Assembly: GCA_029255685.2 (NCBI GenBank)
Contig: CM055320.2
Coordinates: 39,619,927-39,683,926, forward strand
Source of the DNA: Silene conica
Lineage: Eukaryota > Streptophyta > Magnoliopsida > Caryophyllales > Caryophyllaceae
Direction of reading: 5' to 3'
Length of the DNA: 64,000 bases
Shown: in pieces, positions 55,460 to 64,000 of the stretch
How the letters are laid out: every line of letters starts with the position of its first letter
Numbering within the stretch: the stretch's first letter is position 1
Notes under the pieces: model-generated
Databases searched by the model: none
What the model saw: the letters and a program-made list of their open reading frames with translations, nothing else
What the model was told of the DNA's origin: nothing
Made by a program: the position numbers and the translations under genes

Positions 55460-56437
55460 TGATCCAAATACAGATAGGCGTATCATAGAAGTACATAAGG
55501 TGTTAGGGTTGGACGAAGGTAAGGAGGCATGTGATGGAAGTGGCAGCCTAATCTGGTTCGATGGTCCAAGCGTGAAGCACGGCCCAACACTTCAAGATTG
55601 CGTACAAGTCAGGTGCTTGGAATATGTAGAAGTCGATTAAAGATGACACGGATTATATTAGTTAAAAGTTAGTTTAATTATTGTTTCTAATAAAGATTAG
55701 GAAAGTCGTAGTAGTCCTAATCATATTAGGAAATCCTAGTCATAGTAGGAAATTCTAGTTATAGTCGGAATTCTAGGTATAGTAGGAATTTTAGTTATAG
55801 TAGGAGTCTATTGCAGAATCCTAATCAAACTCTGTGTTTGAGTTAAAATAGGATTAGGATTTATATTCATAGTCAAACTACATGTCTTAAATACACTAGG
55901 TATAAGACTTCTAGTCCCAGCATAAATAGGGTCACTTGACTGAATTAGAGTCGTTGTAGGAGGCATGGGCACACCTATAAATAGGGCGCCCGAATCAGTT
56001 TTTATTCATTCATTCAGTTTTAATCAAATATAAATTCATATTATAAGGTTTTTTCATTCAGTTTTAATCAAATATAAATTCAGATTATAAGGTTTTTATA
56101 TTCAGATTCATCGAGTGCTGATCCAAAATCATTGGTGTTTGTCGTGTTTCAAGCATTAGGATCGAGTTGTAGTCTATAGGTCTAGATTATAATTCACCAT
56201 TGGTTGAACCATTGGTTGAATTATAAGTCTAGTTCAAGCAAATATCCAAAGTTACTGTTCACGTCACTATTCACGAGTACTATTCACAACACTGTTCATC
56301 AAGATCATGAGTCCTGTTCACAAACAATTCGACCATACAGCCAATTTACGACCAGATTCAGAGAGATTTCAATACTATTGTTACAATCACATTATTTTAG
56401 CTTCCGTGGGAATTCTTGTTCATTAGAATTCGTACCA
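55460..56437 (+). repeat. 3' LTR of element F
   Basis: About 978 bp, TGATCCAAATACAG to GAATTCGTACCA, directly after the polypurine tract AAAGGGGGAGGGGA. It resembles the TRG LTR over its last ~330 bases (CATCGAGTGCTGATCC, TATAGGTCTAG, AATTCACCATTGG) and diverges upstream. A TATA-like CTATAAATAGGG lies near 55976. Its 5' partner is not seen. Confidence 0.78.
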
Positions 56438-56666
56438 TGGTGTCAATACAAATAAGAATGTATTTTGTTTGTGACAGACAATATTCATCACAAGCTGAAA
56501 ACTATCAGTTTCCTCTTATAGTAAGTCAAGTTGGAGGGAAAATGAGAAAAATTGAGCACTCCATAAATAATGTCTCGTGTATATTATAAAACAGGTGTTA
56601 TCTGTATTCATCCTTTGACGAATAATGTGGTATTAAATGTCATTTGTGTAAAATTAAAGCGGCTAA

Positions 56667-57660
56667 GAGTATGTTCAACAATAACATTCAACACAAAAAG
56701 ACAAAAAAAATCATAAAAAAGTATTCATTAAATAATCAAATGAAAATGAATGTCACAACCTTGTGTTGCAGAGTAACATTGTGTTGCGACATTCACCTTT
56801 TCTCTTTCTTGGACACTTGTCTACATGTACTTCCTCCATTCTTTTTATATCACCACATTTCCCTTGTGGACACTATTCGCAATCGAGTATTCAACGTCAG
56901 TTTTCTCTCAATCCGTGCACGGAAATATATTCATGTGAGATCTTTTTTGGATTGTCTTGATAAGAGGATTAAGAATATCAAACTTTTATATTTTTTAATA
57001 GTATGTAGCTAAAGATATAATCAAAACAAAATGAATATCGACAAACGTGTATAAAGAAATGGGGTGATATAAAAAGAATGGAGGAAGTAATTGATTAGTT
57101 CACTTTCAACTTTAAGAAAAAAGAAAAAAAAAACATTAAAATATATGAATAATCTCAGAATTGTGAGTGTTATGAGAGTGTTATCAATAAAGTGTCTAAA
57201 TTACAAGTGATGTTATCAAGATAAAAGAATAATAAACAGATGAAAATATTAATATTATATTCATAACAATCATATTATCAAGAGTATTGATGTATATACT
57301 CTAAAACTATGTTCAACAATAACATTCAACACAAAAATACAAAAAAAATCATTAAAAAATATTCATTAAATAATCAAATGAAAATGAATGTCACAACATT
57401 GTGTTGCAGGGTAATATGGTGTTTACCTTTTATCTTTCTAAGACACTTGTCTACATGTAATTGGTTAACTCACTTTTAACTTTAAGAAAAAAGGAAAAAC
57501 ACATTATAATATATAAATAATCTCAAAATTGTGAGTATCATGATAGTGATATCAATAAAGTGTCTAAATTACAAGTGAGTATTATCAAAATAAAAGAATA
57601 ATAAATAGATAAAAATATTTATATTATATTCATAACATTTATAATATCAAAAGTATTAAT
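56667..57660 (+). repeat. Tandem duplication of a ~365 bp block, one copy with a MITE
   Basis: Copy 1 (about 56667-57296) and copy 2 (about 57305-57660) start ATGTTCAACAATAACATTC and are alike to the end of each. Copy 1 is longer only because it holds the MITE at 56830-57087. Copy 2 has the uninterrupted site ACATGTAATTGG at 57463-57474. Confidence 0.85.
56830..57087. mobile_element. Stowaway-type MITE with a paralogous empty site
   Basis: 258 bp with ~25-base terminal inverted repeats (CTTCCTCCATTCTTTTTATA, inverted at the other end), flanked by TA at 56828-56829 and 57088-57089. The empty counterpart in copy 2 has a single TA (57468-57469), which proves the boundaries. Confidence 0.9.
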
Positions 57661-57669
57661 ATACATGAT

Positions 57670-58458
57670 CAGGGGCGGATCTACCCACAGGGCTGGGTGG
57701 GGTTCAGCCAACCCGTTCTAAGGAATAAGATAAATATACATCTAAATACATTCAGTGTTGTATTAATGTTCAGTTGGTAAGAGTAGAAGTAAAAAAGGTT
57801 TTTTTGTACTTGACGGTAGGGGTTTGAATCTCGTTAGTAGCATTTTTATTTATTTATTACCCTAATAAATTGTTTAGCATTTCATCATAAATCCTAATAA
57901 TATTAATCGTAAATTGCTATTATTGTTTTCCCTATAACTAAAGTATTTTATACCATATGTTGTTTAGCTTAATGTTAATTGTTAGAATAAGAATCCTTAG
58001 TTTTAACTTTTAACAAAGTTGAGATATACATATACTTGTCTATTCGAGCTAGAATACAAAAACATTGTATTTTAAAGGGAAGGAGATTACAAGACATTTA
58101 CATTTTTTTAATGATGATTGAATTTACTAGTATATAGCGAAACTTGTATTCTTGAATAATATCGTAAATTAGATTTATACAAGTATACATTTTTTAATAT
58201 TCAATCATAGTGTATATTTATATAAGATATATCTTTGTCTTTATTATTTGTTTAATTTATCTATCAATAAAATACCATTTATAAATAATAAAAATTTGCC
58301 CAAATGACTGTAAGTCTGTGACAAAAGGAGTAATCACAAATGACTAACATCTTTTATATATGTGCGACCTCAATTATACATTTTGATGGTTCCGTATGAC
58401 AAACCATCGCGTATATGAGTCTAGTCCACCCACTTCTAATCCTGGATCCGCCACCCTA
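57670..58458. mobile_element. hAT-like non-autonomous DNA element
   Basis: About 790 bp, beginning CAGGGGCGGATCTACCC and ending in the inverted form (CCTGGATCCGCCACCCTA). These ends are typical of a widespread plant hAT group. No transposase frame. An 8 bp target duplication is not evident, so the edges may be off by a few bases or mutated. It contains a tRNA-like segment at 57745-57850. Confidence 0.7.
57745..57850 (+). mobile_element. tRNA-like polymerase III promoter segment (SINE-like) in the hAT element
   Basis: TCAGTTGGTAAGAGTAG resembles a tRNA A box and GGGGTTTGAATCTCG a B box, ~55 bases apart, followed by T-rich sequence. It may be a nested SINE or a captured tRNA fragment; it does not fold as a full tRNA gene by eye. 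Confidence 0.45.
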
Positions 58459-58479
58459 AACAAGAACACAAAATTCTTA

Positions 58480-58645
58480 TTTGCAACGGCACTATCCGTC
58501 GCAAGCTTGTGACGGATACTGTTTCCTCTCACAAAATACCCACTTTTTCTCTTTCTCTGACACTATTCATGCGGTCCCCTTTCTCCACTAACTCATTTTG
58601 TATCCATTTTATCTCACAAAATATCCGTTACAAATGGTGACCCGT
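58480..58645. mobile_element. MITE related to the copy at 40446-40611
   Basis: It contains ATTTGCAACGGCACTATCCG, CTTGTGACGGATACTG and, near the right end, ATATCCGTTACAAATGG. The arrangement is the same as 40446-40611 but more diverged. Confidence 0.55.
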
Positions 58646-58915
58646 TTTAAGAAAAACGGACTGAAACAAGAATGATCCTGGTACAATGTACACAGCTGAC
58701 AGCAGCCATTTACATGGGTGACAAGTACACAGCTGACAGCAGCCATACATGTGTCGACCCACCTATAAACGTTCTCCACGCGTCCTCTTTCACTATCGAC
58801 CTCTTAACAACATACTGTCATTGCTTCCGTCACTCTTTAGCCCTCAACTTTTGAGTTTTGTCTTTTCGTTTCACCCTCGTTTAGTTAATTACTGTAAAAG
58901 GTACGGTAACAATTA

Positions 58916-59173
58916 TTTCCTCCATCCTAATCAGTGCTATACATTTTATTTTTTAGCCATTATTTAAAAGTCGCGTGATTTTTTGATATATGTTTAATAT
59001 ATTACATAAAAGATAACCATGCGACATTTTGTTTAAATTGTTTTACTAAATTATTGTGAATATCAAATTTTTATAATTTTTATCGACATGTGACTAAAGA
59101 TATTAACAAATGAAAACGGGTATTTACAAACGTAAATAAAGTAGATGTATAAAATTGATTGGAATGGAGAAAG
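58916..59173. mobile_element. Stowaway-like MITE
   Basis: 258 bp with imperfect inverted ends (TTTCCTCCATCCTAATCA and CTTTCTCCATTCCAATCA) and TA on both sides (58914-58915 and 59174-59175). Confidence 0.72.
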
Positions 59174-59299
59174 TACTTACTATTGTGTCTTAAGATTACA
59201 ATACCCGTATTAACACGGTTAATAAATTTGAAGTAGGTCAAATATTATTAATGTAAAAATTGTATGGTTGCCTTAAAGTTGTCCCAACAATATTGGAAA

Positions 59300-60420
59300 T
59301 ACATTTTTTTTATTATTCTACTATAAATATTTTATTGTACTTTTCCCAAATTTCTTTTTTTATATATCCGATTCACACCAAGAGTAATATGAATCCACCT
59401 TTTGTGAGGAAAAAAGTGGGTTGAAAAAAGTGGGTTTCTGGTACCATTCGTGTGGATCGGAGGGAGCATGCATTATATCTAATGTTAAGTAATTATTATA
59501 ACTTAGCAGGTTATTATTATTAAAACAATTACCCTATTAAATTTTATGGCATTTTTAAGGGTAACATTGTCCGTAAAACTCTCCAAAATCTTAAAGCTCT
59601 GCCACATCAGCTTTTCACTAATTTTTACTATTTCTTTATTTTTCAGACTCATCTCAGACTCAGCCAAAACTGTATACATTATACGTCAGACTCACCTGAA
59701 ACTCTACTTTTCCATTTCACTTTTTCTTTTTACATTAGTACTTATTAAAATTACTTCTAATGGGGTCAAGACCCACCAAAGTCTTAAAGAGACTCTTGAA
59801 AATCCAAGACTCACCTTAAGACTTTGGTACTTTTTTTTTATTATTTTACTATAAATATTTTAATGGTACTTTTCTTAAATTTCTTTTTTTACATATCCGA
59901 TTCACACCAATGGTAACACGAACCCACTTTTTATGAGGAGAAAAATGGGTTTATGTTATCATTGGTGTGGATCGGAGGGAGCATGCATTATATCTAATGT
60001 TAAGTAATTACTGTATTATAACTAACTTATCAAGTTATTATTGTTAAAACAATTACCCAATTAAATTTTATGGCATTTTCAAGGGTAACATTGTCTGTAA
60101 GACTCCTCAAAGTCTTAAGGCCTTGCTACATCAACTTTTCACTAACTTTTATTATTTTTATTCTTCAGACTCACCCAAAACTTTATACATTATCATCATG
60201 CTCACCTCAGACTCTACTTTTCCATTTCACTTTTTATTTGTACATATTAAAATTACTTCTAGTAGGTTCAAGACCCACCAAAGTTTTAAGGAGAGTCTTG
60301 AATTTCCAAAACTCGACTTAATACTTTCTCAAGACTCGAGTAAATTAGTGGTAAAATTGAGAAAGTCATGTCTTAAAACTCAACAAAGTCTTGTCTCAAA
60401 ACTGCCAATAATCTTACCCT
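59300..60420 (+). repeat. Tandem duplication, two ~530 bp units
   Basis: The unit at 59300-59828 recurs at 59829-60420, offset 528 bases. Both hold an inner inverted repeat (CCGATTCACACCAA ... GTGTGGATCGG), the shared GGAGGGAGCATGCATTATA, and a C/T-rich part with scattered GACTCACC and GTCTTAA. Identity is ~85% by eye. The short frames inside are not conserved between units. Confidence 0.82.
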
Positions 60421-61330
60421 AAATTTAATTAAAATGCTACCCTGTAGCCATAGGTTGACCTATCAATTTGCATATATGTGATGATTTAAGTTATTTAGGG
60501 ACAACTAAAAACATTTAGAGTCTACATTCATAAAATTAAAGGTTAAAATTAAACTTTGAGTTGATATGAAAATTCATAGAATAAATATAATTAACCATAC
60601 TATTTTTGACAAATGTTAGATAAAAATTAATGAATATCAAATGGGTAAAAAAATAAGAATGAACCCAATAACTAGCTCATCAAAAAATACATTGGTGCTC
60701 AACAGGTCATAATGAGAGAATGATCCAAAAATGCTAAATACGATAAAAATAAATTATGTTCAAAAGTTGTGTAACATTTTTAACAATCTTAAAAGATAAG
60801 AACATTATCGTGGGAAATATTACAAAAACTAACAATATTTTGGGATTTTAACTCTTTAAATTTACCAAACCTTTCCTTTGGAAACTCTTTACTACCTAAA
60901 ACGACAATATATTGGGAAATATATGTAGAGTAGCCATGTAAAAGGTAATTAACTTTTCTTATAACGTTATTCATGGAAAATAGTTTCAGAACACTCTTGT
61001 AAAATGTTTAACTAATATAAAGTACTATCTCATATATATTGTAGTTTAGTTTTATTTTAACATTTGTGTAAAAAAAATACAAATGATCATTCTTTAATTT
61101 CTTTTATACCAATTTTTGCATTCTTCTTGACTTTTCTGTTGTTTGTGTTCTTAAATGACTCTTTTATTTTGTATTTATTTTTGTGATAAGTGTACTGTTT
61201 TATTATTAATAGCAATTCACACTTATCATATTAAATACGATACAATTTTAAGTTTAAATGTTAAAATGATTTTATCGTAAATTTATCATGAGATCGGAAA
61301 AATTACTATTTTTAGTAGGGATTATATTCT
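60421..61330. other. AT-rich intergenic sequence
   Basis: No gene, terminal repeat or tandem structure recognised. Confidence 0.45.
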
Positions 61331-61484
61331 GATAAGTTTTGTATTATTTGGAATTTGTATTGTTGTGTTATTATTAATCTAGGGAACAAGCCCTTAAATA
61401 CAAGTAATGAGATATAAAGAGCAATAATCCTAATACATATGGATTAAACGTAAAGTATGGCCTAATACGACCTATTACCCTCCC
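61331..61484 (-). repeat. Probable short 3' LTR of copia element G
   Basis: Downstream of the RNase H stop on the minus strand, a polypurine run (TTTGAGGGAGGG) is followed by ~140 bases ending near CTTATCA. Short LTRs of this kind fit Ale-like copia elements. The first bases are not TG, so the boundary is uncertain. Confidence 0.45.
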
Positions 61485-62971
61485 TCAAACTGGGGCGTGG
61501 GGATCAAGAACGCCGAGTTTGCTGAGAAGAGAGTGAAACTGAGCCGAGCCAAGAGCTTTAGTGAAGATATCCGCCAACTGAGAACGAGTGTGAACATGGG
61601 AAGCAACGATGAGCCCATCGGTGATAGCATCTCGAATATAGTGACAGTCAATCTCAATGTGCTTCATACGCTCGTGGTATACGGGATTGTGAGCGATATG
61701 AAGTGCGGATTCATTATCACAATACAATTGCATAGGAAGGGGCACTGTGACACCCAGATGGGAAAGAAGACCAATAAGCCATTTCAACTCACAAAGAATG
61801 TTAGCCATGGAACGATACTCAGCTTCAGATGAGGAAAGAGATACGGTATGCTGGTTTTTAGTCTTCCACGAAACAGGTGTGCCGCCGAAGAAAACAATCC
61901 ATCCGGACACCGACCTACGGGTGAGAGGACATCTAGCGTAGTCAGAATCACACCACCCGATGACCTTGAAATCAGTTTAAGCTTTTAAAATAATTCCTTG
62001 ACCCGGATTGCCCTTTAAATAACGGATAACCCTGAGTGCCGCGGCCATATGATTTGTACGAGGGTGCTGAAGGAATTGGGAGAGAGTGTGAACCACATAA
62101 GCAAGGTCGGGACTGTAACGGCCAAGTACACAAGACAACCGACCAACCTACGGTATGGTTCGGGATCTGAGAGGGGGTCACTATCATCGAGAGTATACTT
62201 ACGCGGAGTGGCAGCTGGTTTGGCACCCAATAACCCAGTTTCAGTAATGATATCGAGAGTATACTTACGCTGAGTCAAAAAATTGCCATCAGAGTTACGA
62301 GCCACTATAATCCCCAAAAAATACTTAAGCGCACCCAAATCTTTCATATGAAAGCATTGACTTAGATAGGCTTTGAACGCAGTAATGGCGGACGAATCAT
62401 TACCCGCTATAACCAAGTCATCAACGTAACCCAAAACGTGAATGCAAACCTAGTTTTTGGTAAGACTGAAAAGGGAATAATCCGAATATGATTGAATAAA
62501 ACCATAATCTCAAAGAGCTTGGCCAAGTTTAGCGAACCAACAGCGAGGGGCTTGCCGTAACCCATACAGGGATTTCCGCAACTTATAAACTTTGCCCTCG
62601 TGACCTTTGATGAACCCAGGTGGTAAGCGCATGTAAACTTCCTCGGATAGATCGCCATGTAAGAAAGCATTATGGGCGTCTAGCTGATGAAGTTCCCATT
62701 TTCGAACAACAGCAACGACGAGAAAAGTTCGGACCGTGACCATTTTTACAACAGGAGCGAAAGTTTCTCCAAAATCAATCCCCTCTGTCTGATGGTTCCC
62801 AAAAACGACAAGACGAGCTTTGTATCGTTCAAGTGAGCCATCAGATTTATATTTAATCTTGTACACCCATCGACAACCAAGTGCTTTTTTTATCCGTGGG
62901 GAAAGTAACAAGCTCCCATGTTTCATTTTTTTTCTAGGGCATCTATTTCTTCTTGCATTGCTTGACACCAT
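61485..62971 (-). pseudogene. Copia element G: reverse transcriptase and RNase H, broken
   Basis: The RT starts at about 62970 with CRWVYKIKYKSDGSLERY, then KARLVVFGNHQTEGIDF, WELHQLDAHNAFLHGDL and KLRKSLYGLRQAPRCWF. A TGA at 62512-62510 follows GQAL (CGA to TGA would explain it) and a TAG near 62450. RT continues with GYVDDLVIAGND and MKDLGALKYFLGI. After a frameshift near 62,110 comes RNase H (VSWKTKNQHTVSLSSSEAEY, LYCDNESALHIAHNPVYHER, SQLADIFTKALG). Several lesions make it non-functional. Confidence 0.9.
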
Positions 62972-63657
62972 TTCGGGTCAGAAATAGCAACACGAAAAGA
63001 AGGAGGTTCAATACCTTCTTTTATTGCTGCAAGAAAGCGACGATGTGGAGCGGAAAATTTAGCACAATTAATATAATTGGACAAGGTTTAGGGTGTACCT
63101 GAGGAGGAGGACGGAGTTGAGGGTGAATGCTCGGGAGAAGACGGTGGTGTGGTGGTGTCAGCTGCTGTACCAGTGAGGAAATCACGAAGACGAGTCGAAG
63201 GAATTTTAATGCGATGCCCACGACCAAGCGCAGCAGGAGGACTGGTTTCAGTCTCAACAGTAGGACCCAAGTCTGATTTTTCTGGTGTTGGTTCATCAGG
63301 GAATATGATGTCGAGTATGGTAGTCGGAACATCACTACTACTCCCATCATTCACGACAGTAGATGGTGACAGAGTATCGTCACAGAGAGGAATATCAGTG
63401 TGTTCAGGGGTGGACTCTAATTCAAGTGAATTTTGAAGCGCAAATGGAAAGGTATTCTCATAGAAATAAACATCATGGGAGGTTGAAATTTTACCCGTTT
63501 CAGGATAAAAAACTTTCCAACCCTTCTTATTAAATGGGTACCCAACAAACACACACTTCCGGCTTCGTTTAACAATTTTATCGCCTTTAGTATTTTGTTT
63601 GTGAACAAAGCATAGACAACCAAAGACTGAATATTCTCATAAGACGGAGGCTTACCA
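62972..63657 (-). pseudogene. Copia element G: integrase C-terminal region and RT linker
   Basis: It includes the post-core motif CVFVGYPFNKKGWKVFYPET, SHDVYFYENTFPF, and a long Ser/Thr/Pro-rich linker before RT. A frameshift is likely near 63,600 (PSYENI...LCFVHK read in two frames). The catalytic core should continue on the other side of the LTR that starts at 63658. There are at least two frame changes within this part. Confidence 0.82.
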
Positions 63658-64000
63658 TGTAACATCCCGTATTTTCGTAAATAATATTTTAGTACCTTTA
63701 AAGTATTTTCGGAATAATAATAATATTTTAATATTAAATCGTAAATTCATTTTAAAGTTTTCCGTTAAGTTCTGTCTTAAGAATATTTTTAATCTTAAGA
63801 CATTGTTTCACTTGGCATTTCCCGACTTGAGTTCCCATATCACATAAATAAAATAAACCCGACTCAAGTGTAAATAAAAGAACAACCTAAAACCCTACAT
63901 AAACCCTTTCCATCGACATCCTCATTTCACAAAACACATTCCACATGTAACACCCCAAGAGTTTGAGAGGAAAGTTGTCCCACATCGGTAGAATGTGAGG
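63658..64000. repeat. Start of another LTR inserted in element G, partial
   Basis: TGTAACATCCCGTATTTTCG begins exactly where the G integrase frame stops, and it looks like a Ty3/gypsy LTR terminus. A second similar start, TGTAACACCCC, lies at 63946. The rest is beyond the window, so family, orientation and target duplication are open. Confidence 0.5.

Overview
This window is gene-poor nuclear DNA from a flowering plant, probably a eudicot. Caryophyllales is only a weak impression and cannot be shown from the sequence. The evidence is one intron-containing NAC transcription factor gene surrounded by plant-type transposable elements (TEs): Ty1/copia and Ty3/gypsy LTR retrotransposons (Sirevirus-like, Tekay chromovirus, Athila-like), a CACTA transposon, a LINE tail, tRNA-derived SINEs and Stowaway- and hAT-like MITEs. 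There are no rRNA genes, tRNA genes or CRISPR arrays.

Layout. 1-3190: 5' end of a Sirevirus-like copia element on the minus strand (gag, PBS, LTR), next to the 3' end of a LINE (3191-3592). 4086-16840: 3' part of Athila-like element A; its 3' LTR is split by a complete but mutated Tekay chromovirus (6390-16285, TSD CTATA). 16841-31747: copia element D on the minus strand. Its reverse transcriptase is cut just upstream of the YVDD catalytic motif by a 9.6 kb block holding a young gag-protease-only Athila-like element B (18170-25788) and the inverted 3' end of a relative, C (25789-27776). 31748-35974: 3' half of a CACTA element with an apparently intact six-exon accessory gene and the C-terminal part of its TNP2 transposase. 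35975-37910: a copia LTR (E) bordered on both sides by element-internal sequence. 37911-40085: LTR-like DNA with a degenerate tandem array. 40924-45041: a complete young non-autonomous gag-only element (TRG, TSD GCCGC) lying between a possible host terminal exon and the NAC gene. 45465-47216: the NAC gene (three exons, minus strand). 47540-61330: AT-rich intergenic DNA with MITEs, SINE heads, tandem duplications and a decayed relative of TRG (F, 54406-56437). 61331-63657: broken copia element G. 63658-64000: start of another LTR.

Functionally, only the NAC gene looks like a clear host gene. The elements form a nested stack whose order can be read from the insertions. The two elements with the most similar LTRs, B and TRG, both encode Gag and protease but no reverse transcriptase or integrase, so they would need enzymes from relatives. 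The most unusual signal is a 33 bp module: two near-palindromic 12 bp boxes (GGTCGACCGACC or variants) separated by exactly 9 variable bases. It recurs in LTRs, UTRs and the gag coding sequence of the Athila-like elements and in the leader of unrelated copia element E.
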